Origin: Ilyomonas sp965219515
Lineage (GTDB): Bacteria; Bacteroidota; Bacteroidia; Chitinophagales; Chitinophagaceae
Length of the DNA: 64,000 bases
Assembly (NCBI GenBank): GCA_965219515.1
Contig: OZ244776.1
Span: 1,612,001 to 1,676,000, forward strand
Direction of reading: 5' to 3'
Shown here: piece after piece, positions 37,361-45,354 of the stretch
How positions within the stretch are numbered: position 1 is the stretch's first letter
Layout: each line of letters starts with the position of its first letter
The notes under the pieces: generated by a model
What the model saw: only the letters and a program-made list of their open reading frames with translations
What the model was told of the DNA's origin: nothing
Database searches by the model: none
Position numbers and translations under genes: made by a program

Positions 37361-38005
37361 TTATTTTCCTTTCACCATCGGTTTAATAACCACGTTATAA
37401 AATTGTATCAGCGCTGTAAGAATAAATACCGCACCCATAAATTTATTGACGGAAGACTGGCCGGCTTTCAGCTTTTTAATCAGCCATTTACCGGCATATA
37501 TATAAACCGCAAGTCCGGTGATGGTACCTAAGCCAGCGCCGGTGGTAAACGCATTATACGAAGCGTTGGTAGTGGTTAGCGTACCGGATTTTATCAACGC
37601 CACACTCCATGTAAACCAAAACGGAATTTGTATCGGATTAATGGCGCTCATGGTTACGCCCAGCACAAAACGGTTCAGCTTGTTATTTAACAGCAACGCT
37701 TTCTTTTTTTCTTTATGTTTATTAGCCGAAACAAGGCTGACAATGCCCAAAGCAAGAAAGAGAAAAATGGTAAGCCAGTTTAATACGGTAAAGAACGTTT
37801 GATGCGCTACCACCCAATTCATTCCCGACAAGGCAACACGCAGATAAATGACTTCAATTAAAGCAACGCCAATGCTAAAGAGCCAGGCTTTTTTTATGCT
37901 CTCTTCAACGCCGATCTGCGTGGCGGTAATGCTTGTGTTTCCCAATGGCAACTGACCCAAAAAACTAACCAGCCAGCCCATGACGGCGGTTATTAAAATG
38001 CTCAT
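37361..38005 (-). CDS. LysE-family amino acid exporter
   Basis: The 214-residue protein has six hydrophobic segments and the LysE pattern: an N-terminal AVMGWLVSFLGQLPLGNTSI (Pro-Gly-containing first helix), FLALGIVSLVSANK, and the central NPIQIPFWFTWSVAL after a charged loop. Members export amino acids or small derivatives. Its ATG overlaps the stop of the upstream ATP-grasp gene by 4 bases (ATGA), so the two are translationally coupled, which suggests that it exports the ligase product. The substrate is not readable. Confidence 0.85.
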   Translation of the reverse strand: MSILITAVMGWLVSFLGQLPLGNTSITATQIGVEESIKKAWLFSIGVALIEVIYLRVALSGMNWVVAHQTFFTVLNWLTIFLFLALGIVSLVSANKHKEKKKALLLNNKLNRFVLGVTMSAINPIQIPFWFTWSVALIKSGTLTTTNASYNAFTTGAGLGTITGLAVYIYAGKWLIKKLKAGQSSVNKFMGAVFILTALIQFYNVVIKPMVKGK

Positions 38006-39093
38006 AACAATTGTAATAATAAGGCAAAGAAAAAAGCCATTGACATATCTAATTTCAAGTCGTCGCTGCGCAGTTTTTTGTAAAACCGGTTGGTTTTGCG
38101 CATGTGCTTTCTTCCCTGCCTAAAGCTCCAGTACGGTACACCTTTTTTATAATTGATTCTGCCAATGCAATACAAATCTTTCCAATGCTGCTGTATAATT
38201 TTCAATGCGGTAAAATAGTTCATGCCGCAATCATAAATATGATTTGGTTCGGCACCGGCGCCGTTATATTCCAGCATCTGAATGTTTGTTCCGTTTTTTA
38301 AATCAGCAAGGGAAGTGCATTTTAAATCGTACCTGCCGTAATGAAAGTAAGGAACTGCATGGCTTATTTTGTTGAATGTATTGCTAAGCTGTTCATCTAT
38401 TTCTTGATGCAGATTGATGAACCTGGCTCCGCGGTTGTGATTGCCGGCAATGCTGAGATAATATTTTTCTCCTGCCGGAATAATATCAGCCAAATGCAAT
38501 TTGTGCTTTTGAAACATTTCGTCCCGCCTGTATTTCGCTTTGCCGTTGTTTGCAATCAGTTCGGATAAAGAAGATGTTCCGTTTCCCGTTACAGAAAGGT
38601 ATTCTTTTAATACCAATCCCGTTATTTTTCCCTTTGTTTCGCCAGGATATCGAATGTAAAAAACACTGTATTCTTCGGGCAAATCTACAAACGATTGTAC
38701 TACATAATCGGCGCCGATGTAAGAATGATAATGGATCAGTTCATTCAGGTTGTTTATTTTTCTAAACATCAGCCCTTGCGTGCCCACATCTGGTTTTACG
38801 ATAAACGGAAACCGGATTCCGGATTCCGTTAACCGGTAGCTCACATACATCATCTCTTCATTTGCCGATACAAAAACCGTTGGCGGATATAGATCTGGCG
38901 GCAACTGCGCATACATTTCCTTTTTCCTTTCGCCTTCAAAACCCCCAAACGTAAGCGTAGGATTGGCATTGGAAAAGAACCAGAACGCCTTTGCTTTTAC
39001 AACATAATACATCCATACAAAACCTAAGGGCGCATAAATAAGCGTGAATGGCCAAAGCTCCCAGTTAAGCCATCGGCTGATGTAGCGTTTCAA
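38002..39093 (-). CDS. ATP-grasp ligase (D-Ala-D-Ala ligase-like), specificity unknown
   Basis: The 363-residue protein has an unusual aromatic, partly hydrophobic N-terminus (WELWPFTLIYAPLGFVWMYY). An ATP-grasp core follows: FPFIVKPDVGTQGLMF (about 95-110), YVVQSFVDLPEEYSVFYIRY (about 129-148), YGRYDLKC and QMLEYNGAGAEPNHIYDCG with the metal-binding acidic and Asn residues (about 271-290). The C-terminus is hydrophobic again (MAFFFALLLQLL). ATP-grasp enzymes join a carboxylate to an amine or thiol; here an amino-acid or dipeptide product is suggested by the coupled LysE exporter. The start is a TTG at 39093; the next in-frame Met is 27 residues later. Confidence 0.8.
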   Translation of the reverse strand: MKRYISRWLNWELWPFTLIYAPLGFVWMYYVVKAKAFWFFSNANPTLTFGGFEGERKKEMYAQLPPDLYPPTVFVSANEEMMYVSYRLTESGIRFPFIVKPDVGTQGLMFRKINNLNELIHYHSYIGADYVVQSFVDLPEEYSVFYIRYPGETKGKITGLVLKEYLSVTGNGTSSLSELIANNGKAKYRRDEMFQKHKLHLADIIPAGEKYYLSIAGNHNRGARFINLHQEIDEQLSNTFNKISHAVPYFHYGRYDLKCTSLADLKNGTNIQMLEYNGAGAEPNHIYDCGMNYFTALKIIQQHWKDLYCIGRINYKKGVPYWSFRQGRKHMRKTNRFYKKLRSDDLKLDMSMAFFFALLLQLL

Positions 39094-39305
39094 TAAAAAA
39101 TAAAATTAAGTGGGCAAACATAAACAAGTTTACCAAACATTGAGGGTTGGCTAAGGCTGACTTATGCGTTCGCTTGTTGATAACCAACGCAGCTTTATAA
39201 ATAAAACATCGGTAACCGTTTGTTTTTTCATAACAAATTAAGCGTTTGCCGTTTTCGTTATACCAATTACTTTTGCGGCTTCAAAAAAACGAAGAGGAAA
39301 TAAGA

Positions 39306-40934
39306 ATGCTAAGTGCGAAAAATATAACACTGTCGTTCGGAAAAAGAGTATTGTTTGATGAAGTGAACATCAATTTTACCAAAGGAAATTGTTATGGTGT
39401 AATTGGGGCAAACGGTGCCGGTAAATCTACTTTTCTGAAAATTTTAAGCGGCGATATCGAACCCAACAAAGGCAATGTAGAAATATCGAGCGGCGAGCGG
39501 ATGGCGGTGCTGAAACAAAACCAGTTTGAATTTGACCAGCAAACGGTTTTGAACACCGTATTGATGGGTCATCAGAAAATGTGGAATATCATGCACGAGC
39601 GCGAAGCCATTTACTCGAAAGAAGATTTTAGCGAGGAAGATGGTATGCGCGCCGGAGAACTGGAAGCGGAATTTGGCGAAATGGGCGGATACGAAGCAGA
39701 AAGCAATGCAGGCACTTTGCTTAGCAGCCTTGGCGTTACCGAAAATTATCACCAAAGCCTGACGAAAGACATTCCGGCAACCTACAAATTGCGCGTTTTG
39801 CTTGCGCAGGCGTTGTTTGGAAACCCGGATATTTTACTGCTCGACGAGCCGACCAACGGGCTGGATATTGAAACCATCGGATGGCTCGAAAACTTTCTTG
39901 CCGATTACGAAAATATCGTTTTGGTGGTAAGCCACGACCGCCATTTTTTAGATCAGGTTTGCACCCATGTGTCTGATGTTGACCGAAGCAAGATTAAAAC
40001 ATTTTCCGGCAACTATTCTTTCTGGTACGAAAGCAGCCAGCTGATGGCGCGGCAAATTAACGATAAGAATAAAAAAATGGAAGACAAGCGCGCTGCGCTG
40101 CTCGACTTTATTGCGCGCTTCAGTGCAAACGCTTCCAAAAGCAAACAGGCAACATCGCGCAAAAAAGCGCTGGAAAAATTAACCATCGAAGAAATTGAAC
40201 CCTCAAACCGAAAATATCCCGGCATCATTTTTCAGCCGCAACGTGACGTAGGCAACCAGATTTTAAACGTAGAAAACCTGAGCAGCAACAGTGCCGATGG
40301 CCGCAAGCTGTTTGATAAGGTTATGTTCAGCATTAACAAAGGCGAGAAAATTGCTTTTTTAAGTAAAGATTCGCTGGCAATAACCAATTTCTTTGAAATT
40401 ATTACCGGAAATCTGCAACCCCAATCGGGTAAATATGAATGGGGAACCACCATTACCAAAGCTTATTTGCCGGTAGAAAACAACGAATTTTTTGAAGAAG
40501 GATTAACGCTGTTAGACTGGCTCCGGCAGTTTGTGCCGCCCAATGTTACGGATGCGGATGAACCTTTTTTGCGCGGTTTTTTGGGTAAGATGTTGTTTAG
40601 CGGAGACGACATTATGAAAAAGACCAACGTGCTGAGTGGCGGCGAAAAAGTGCGTTGTATGATTAGCCGCATGATGCTTCAGAATCCGAACCTGATTATA
40701 CTGGATCAGCCGACAAACCATCTTGACCTCGAAAGCATACAGAGCTTTAATGAAGGCTGCCAGACGTTTCCCGGCATCGTTTTAATTACCAGCCAGGATC
40801 ATACTTTCATTCAAACCGTTGCCAACCGCATTATTGAACTTACACCAAAAGGCATCATTGACCGCCTGATGACGTATGATGAATACATGTCGGATGCAAG
40901 AGTAATGGGATTAAGAGAGGAAATGTATAAATGA
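39306..40934 (+). CDS. ABC-F family ATPase (YbiT-like)
   Basis: From ATG 39306 the protein has 542 residues and two ABC domains without membrane segments, as in ribosome-associated ABC-F proteins. Domain 1 has Walker A GANGAGKST (about 36-44), the YbiT-type signature region IPATYKLRVLLAQALF and Walker B LLLDEPTNGLD. A charged linker with KSKQATSRKKALEKL follows. In domain 2 the Walker A position reads FLSKDSLAITNFFEI (about 350-364) and lacks the GxxGxGK[S/T] lysine, while signature VLSGGEKVRC and Walker B LIILDQPTNHLDLES are intact. It probably acts in translation. An in-frame TTG at 39246 is rejected as start. Confidence 0.9.
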   Translation: MLSAKNITLSFGKRVLFDEVNINFTKGNCYGVIGANGAGKSTFLKILSGDIEPNKGNVEISSGERMAVLKQNQFEFDQQTVLNTVLMGHQKMWNIMHEREAIYSKEDFSEEDGMRAGELEAEFGEMGGYEAESNAGTLLSSLGVTENYHQSLTKDIPATYKLRVLLAQALFGNPDILLLDEPTNGLDIETIGWLENFLADYENIVLVVSHDRHFLDQVCTHVSDVDRSKIKTFSGNYSFWYESSQLMARQINDKNKKMEDKRAALLDFIARFSANASKSKQATSRKKALEKLTIEEIEPSNRKYPGIIFQPQRDVGNQILNVENLSSNSADGRKLFDKVMFSINKGEKIAFLSKDSLAITNFFEIITGNLQPQSGKYEWGTTITKAYLPVENNEFFEEGLTLLDWLRQFVPPNVTDADEPFLRGFLGKMLFSGDDIMKKTNVLSGGEKVRCMISRMMLQNPNLIILDQPTNHLDLESIQSFNEGCQTFPGIVLITSQDHTFIQTVANRIIELTPKGIIDRLMTYDEYMSDARVMGLREEMYK

Positions 40935-40937
40935 TTA

Positions 40938-40957
40938 AAGCTGTTTTGCAACAGCTT
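40938..40957 (+). terminator. Hairpin after the ABC-F gene (possible terminator)
   Basis: AAGCTGTT (40938-40945) and AACAGCTT (40950-40957) form a perfect 8-bp stem with a 4-base loop, directly after the stop at 40934. The T-tract is weak, so the call is tentative. It lies between convergent genes. Confidence 0.45.
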
Positions 40958-41040
40958 GCCGGTTCATATAAAATATATACGTTCTGACCGGATAAATTAG
41001 CAGCTATAATTTATTGTGACAAATTAAAGTAAAAATTATT

Positions 41041-42825
41041 TTAATCCAGCTTCAGCACTGCCAGAAACGCTTCCTGCGGCACTTCAACATTTCCGATTTG
41101 CCGCATGCGCTTCTTGCCTTCTTTCTGCTTTTCCAGCAGCTTTCGTTTGCGGCTTATGTCGCCGCCATAGCACTTGGCCGTTACATCTTTACGCATGGCG
41201 CTGATGTTTTCGCGGGCAATTACCTTTGCACCGATGGCTGCCTGTATGGCAATCTGAAATTGCTGGCGCGGCAACAATTCTTTTAGTTTTTCGCAGAGTT
41301 TACGGCCAAAGTCCTGTGAGCGGCTGCGATGAATCAGAGCGCTTAACGCATCTACTTTTTCATTATTTAGCAGAATGTCCATTCTTACAATATCGCTTTC
41401 GCGATAGTCGATGGGTGTATAATCAAAAGAGGCATAACCACGTGTCTGGCTTTTCAGTTTATCGTAAAAATCGAACACGATTTCGGTAAGCGGCATTTCA
41501 AAAATCAGTTCAACACGCGTTGTGGTCAGATAGCTTTGGTTTAGTAAAATACCTCGCTTGCCCAAACACAGCGTCATAATATTGCCGATATAATCGGGCA
41601 AGGTTATAATCTGAGCCCGGATAAATGGTTCTTCCAGCCGGTCAATCCTGGTAGATTCCGGCATCTGCGCCGGATTGTTCACCACCAGTTTTTCGCCGCG
41701 CGTAGTATAGGCATGAAAGCTAACGTTGGGAACGGTGGTGATTACAGTTTGATTAAACTCGCGCTCGAGGCGTTCCTGTATAATCTCCATGTGCAGCAAG
41801 CCAAGAAAACCGCAGCGAAAGCCAAAACCCAATGCCTGCGAAGTTTCCAGCTCATACGTTAAGGAAGCATCATTTAGCTGCAGCTTATCCATACAATCGC
41901 GCAGTTCCCCAAAATCTTCCGTTACCACAGGAAAAATGCCCGCAAATACCATTGGTTTTACTTCTTCAAACCCCCTTATCATTTCGCCGGGCTGCGACGC
42001 CAGCGTAATGGTATCGCCCACTTTTACTTCCTTTGCATTTTTTATTCCGGTAACAATATAGCCTACGTCGCCTGCGCTTATTTCATTCAAAGGTTGTAAA
42101 CCCAATTTCAAAACGCCAACTTCGTCGGCATTGTATTCCTGCCCGGTGGCAACAAGCTTAATGCGGCTGCCTTTTTTTAATGTACCGTTAAATACCCTGA
42201 AATAAGAAATGATGCCCCGGAAACTATTGAACACGCTGTCGAAAATCAGCGCCTGCAGCGGAGCATTTACATCGCCCACAGGCGCAGGAATCCGTTTTAC
42301 AATGGCTGCCAAAATTTCTTCGAGACCGATGCCGTTTTTTGCGCTGGCCAATAAAATATCACTTTCCTTACAACCGATTAAATCTATCATCTGATCCTGC
42401 ACTTCGGCTATCATGGCGCCGTCCATGTCTATTTTATTGATAACAGGAATGATTTCCAGGTCGTTGTCTATGGCAAGATAAAGGTTGGATATGGTTTGCG
42501 CCTGTATGCCCTGCGTGGCGTCTACCAAAAGAAGCACACCTTCGCAGGCAGCCAGTGCGCGGCTTACTTCATAGCTGAAATCAACATGCCCGGGCGTATC
42601 TATTAAATTGAATGTATAAGTTTCGTCTTCAAATACATATTGCATCTGAATGGCGTGGCTTTTTATGGTGATGCCTTTCTCGCGCTCAAGATCCATATCA
42701 TCCAGCACCTGGTTCATCATATCGCGCGCGCCTATTGTATGGGTATGTTCTAACAGGCGGTCGGCAAGCGTGCTTTTTCCATGATCTATATGGGCAATGA
42801 TGCAAAAATTACGAATGTGCTTCAT
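41041..42825 (-). CDS. lepA: Elongation factor 4 (LepA)
   Basis: The 594-residue translational GTPase has the G1 motif AHIDHGKSTLADRLLE (residues 11-26), the G2-region EKGITIKSHAIQM, G3 DTPGHVDFSYEVSRALAACEG and G4 NKIDMDGA. EF-G-like domains II, III and V follow, then the LepA-specific C-terminal domain ending GKKRMRQIGNVEVPQEAFLA. It rescues or remodels stalled ribosomes. The length is exactly as usual. A TATCTTTG box at 42833-42840 lies just 8 bases before the ATG, implying a very short leader. It is transcribed alone. Confidence 0.97.
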   Translation of the reverse strand: MKHIRNFCIIAHIDHGKSTLADRLLEHTHTIGARDMMNQVLDDMDLEREKGITIKSHAIQMQYVFEDETYTFNLIDTPGHVDFSYEVSRALAACEGVLLLVDATQGIQAQTISNLYLAIDNDLEIIPVINKIDMDGAMIAEVQDQMIDLIGCKESDILLASAKNGIGLEEILAAIVKRIPAPVGDVNAPLQALIFDSVFNSFRGIISYFRVFNGTLKKGSRIKLVATGQEYNADEVGVLKLGLQPLNEISAGDVGYIVTGIKNAKEVKVGDTITLASQPGEMIRGFEEVKPMVFAGIFPVVTEDFGELRDCMDKLQLNDASLTYELETSQALGFGFRCGFLGLLHMEIIQERLEREFNQTVITTVPNVSFHAYTTRGEKLVVNNPAQMPESTRIDRLEEPFIRAQIITLPDYIGNIMTLCLGKRGILLNQSYLTTTRVELIFEMPLTEIVFDFYDKLKSQTRGYASFDYTPIDYRESDIVRMDILLNNEKVDALSALIHRSRSQDFGRKLCEKLKELLPRQQFQIAIQAAIGAKVIARENISAMRKDVTAKCYGGDISRKRKLLEKQKEGKKRMRQIGNVEVPQEAFLAVLKLD

Positions 42826-42832
42826 AAGCGGC

Positions 42833-42840
42833 CAAAGATA
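42833..42840 (-). promoter_or_regulatory. Candidate -7 box (TATCTTTG) for lepA
   Basis: TATCTTTG is a perfect match to TAnnTTTG and lies 8 bases upstream of the lepA ATG, so transcription would begin very near the start codon. No clear -33 element is seen. Confidence 0.4.
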
Positions 42841-42967
42841 GGAAAGCGAACGGGAGAAAGTGTTTCGCGCTTACGCGCAGAAAATAATTATAAGAACAAT
42901 TTACAGGTTGACGGTAAAACAACAACGCTATCGTTTTCGGTAACTGAAGTGGCAAAACAAACACAAA

Positions 42968-44206
42968 TTAAATTGACAGTTTGCGGGCTACTTTCCCAAT
43001 GGTTAATCCCTGAACAACAATAGAAAAAATAACAATGATGTAGGTAATGGCAACAAAACGGTTCCGATACATATCGTTGTCTAACGATAGCGCCATGGCT
43101 ACCGATAAGCCGCCCCGAAGTCCGCCCCATGTAAGAATAGAAATTACATTTTTTTCAAACGCAATTATTCTTTTAAAAAGAAGCACCGAGATGCCAACTG
43201 ATATATATCTTGACAACAGCACGACAACAATCGCAATCAGCCCGATCCAGACAATGATTATATCTATCGGAACAATCAGCATTTCCATGCCAATCAGCAT
43301 AAATAAAATCACGTTGAGAATTTCATCAATCAGCCCCCAGAATTTTTCGAGATAATCACGCGTTATGTCAGACATGGCTTTTTGTTTTACCCTGTTTCCG
43401 GTTATGATGCCTGCCACTACCATGGCTAACGGACCGGAAATATGCAGGTAAGAAGCCAGTTCGTAACCACCCATCACGATGGCAACCGTAATAAGCACTT
43501 CTACGCTGTAATTGTTGATAGACATGTTTAAATAATAGCCGGCATAACCAAGCGCAATACCGAATAAAATGCCGCCACCCGCTTCTTTCAAAAACAAAAG
43601 AAGCACATTCCCTGCTGTAACGTGTTCGGCACCGGACACAGCCACTTCATAGATAAGTGTAAAAATAACAAGCGCCACGCCATCGTTAAACAGCGATTCG
43701 CCTGTGATTTTCATTTCCAGCGTGGTAGGAATTTTCGCCTGCTTCAAAATGCCAAGTACCGCAATGGGATCGGTTGGCGAAATAAGAGAACCGAACAACA
43801 AACAATAAATAAACGGAACCGGATGATGAAAAAAAATGAATAAATAATAAATAAATGTGCTTACCAGGATGGTTGATATAACTGTGCCGACAGATGCCAG
43901 CGCTACAATGGGAAGACTTTGCTTTTTTAAATCGCTTGCATTTACGTGGATGGCACCTGCAAACAGCAGAAATCCAAGCATTTTGTTCAACAACAGATCG
44001 TGAAAATCCAGCGCCGCAACCGCCGTTTTTATATTCTCAATATATACCGAATAAGACACCCGATTCAGGATAATCATGACTACTGAAACCAGCAGGGTGA
44101 GCATTACAACTCCGATGGTCGTAGGCAGCTTTGTGTATTTCGCTATCAGGTATGCAAACATGGCCGCCAGACAAATAACGATGCTGATTAAAGTATATAA
44201 TGTCAT
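42968..44206 (-). CDS. Na+/H+ (cation/proton) antiporter, CPA1 family
   Basis: The 412-residue protein has about 12 membrane segments. Family motifs are SPTDPIAVLGILKQAKIP (about 130-147), ITGESLFNDGVALVIFTLIYE (about 153-173) with the ion-binding Asp, and GGLRGGLSVAMALSL near 355. It exchanges Na+ (or another cation) for protons across the inner membrane in pH and salt homeostasis. There is no large cytosolic regulatory tail. It lies 12 bases after the stop of the aminopeptidase-like gene on the same strand, so the two are probably co-transcribed, although no functional link is evident. Confidence 0.92.
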   Translation of the reverse strand: MTLYTLISIVICLAAMFAYLIAKYTKLPTTIGVVMLTLLVSVVMIILNRVSYSVYIENIKTAVAALDFHDLLLNKMLGFLLFAGAIHVNASDLKKQSLPIVALASVGTVISTILVSTFIYYLFIFFHHPVPFIYCLLFGSLISPTDPIAVLGILKQAKIPTTLEMKITGESLFNDGVALVIFTLIYEVAVSGAEHVTAGNVLLLFLKEAGGGILFGIALGYAGYYLNMSINNYSVEVLITVAIVMGGYELASYLHISGPLAMVVAGIITGNRVKQKAMSDITRDYLEKFWGLIDEILNVILFMLIGMEMLIVPIDIIIVWIGLIAIVVVLLSRYISVGISVLLFKRIIAFEKNVISILTWGGLRGGLSVAMALSLDNDMYRNRFVAITYIIVIFSIVVQGLTIGKVARKLSI

Positions 44207-44218
44207 ATCAGTTGCCGG

Positions 44219-45253
44219 TTAAAGTTTTATTTTTTTGTTTCCTTTATTGGTTGCCTGCAAGAAAGAAATCAAGCCGTTCATATACGTTGCCTGATCGTCG
44301 TACATGCTCATGTGGCTGCCATTTGCGCAATACAAATAGCTGCCGTTTTTTACCTGCGTGCTCATCCATTTCATATAATCAGGATCCATGGTATCGTATC
44401 TGGCGCCAATCACTAAGGTTGGAACTGTAATCTGCGGAAGCTGTTTTGACACATCCCAGTTTGTCAGTTTGCCGGAGATGCCAAATTCGCTCGGTCCCTG
44501 CATGGTTACATATAGCGATTGATTCATTTTGGCAAAAGAACGGTTTACCGGTTCGGGCCATTGGTCGGGCGGAATGCGGCAAATATGCGCGGCATAAAAA
44601 TTTGGAATCAGCAGGTTCATGTATTCCGGGTTATCAAAATCTCCTCTGGCTTCCATACTTTTAATGGAATCTAAAACGGCAGGGTTCAATTGTTTTGCCA
44701 ACACTTCATCGGCATATTTTCCATACGCCGGGCAACTGCTCATCATGTTGGAAATGACCAAACCTTTCAGATGATTCTGATATTTTAAAGCATATTGCAT
44801 GGCAAGAATACCGCCCCACGAATGACCAAGCAGATAAAAATTGGTAGTGTCGAGATGCAATGCACGACGCACCTGTTCCACCTCTTCTACATATCGCGCC
44901 AAATCCCACATCGAAGTGTCTTTCGGGTCGTCGGAATTGCCGCAGCCAAGCTGATCGTAATAAATAAATTCAATTCCCTGCTGCGGAAGAAAATTTTCCA
45001 TGCACTCAAAATATTCATGCGTGGCGCCGGGACCGCCGTTCAGCAAAAGCAGTTTGATGGTTGGGTTGTTGCCGAATTGTTTTGTCCACACACGAAAACT
45101 GCCTTTCGGCGTTTCAATGGATACCATTTTTACGTTGCCATCCTGCACGCCGGTATCTGTTTGCATAAAATATGAAGGCGGTATTTTTTGATTTTGGGCA
45201 ACGCTTGGCAGGCTGATTGAGATAGCTAAAATGATGATGATAATCTGCCTCAT
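44219..45253 (-). CDS. Secreted proline iminopeptidase-like hydrolase (S33 family)
   Basis: From ATG 45253 the protein has 344 residues and a signal peptide (MRQIIIIILAISISLPSVAQ). The S33 oxyanion motif is LLLNGGPGATHEYFECM (about 70-86), and the nucleophile elbow is LLGHSWGGILAMQYAL (about 140-155). The acid lies in VIGARYDTMDPDYM and the histidine in CANGSHMSMYDD. Such enzymes release N-terminal proline or hydrolyse small amides. Export to the periplasm fits peptide scavenging, like the S9 and M19 peptidases at 53725 and 56040. A longer frame to 45337 lacks a sensible signal, so I chose the inner ATG. Confidence 0.87.
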   Translation of the reverse strand: MRQIIIIILAISISLPSVAQNQKIPPSYFMQTDTGVQDGNVKMVSIETPKGSFRVWTKQFGNNPTIKLLLLNGGPGATHEYFECMENFLPQQGIEFIYYDQLGCGNSDDPKDTSMWDLARYVEEVEQVRRALHLDTTNFYLLGHSWGGILAMQYALKYQNHLKGLVISNMMSSCPAYGKYADEVLAKQLNPAVLDSIKSMEARGDFDNPEYMNLLIPNFYAAHICRIPPDQWPEPVNRSFAKMNQSLYVTMQGPSEFGISGKLTNWDVSKQLPQITVPTLVIGARYDTMDPDYMKWMSTQVKNGSYLYCANGSHMSMYDDQATYMNGLISFLQATNKGNKKIKL

Positions 45254-45354
45254 AAAGTAAGTTTTTTTAAATTGATAATAATATAAAAAAATGATTGGAG
45301 AGAAAACAGTGTGAAGAATAAATGATAATGTAAGCAAATTTTATCTTCGGATTT

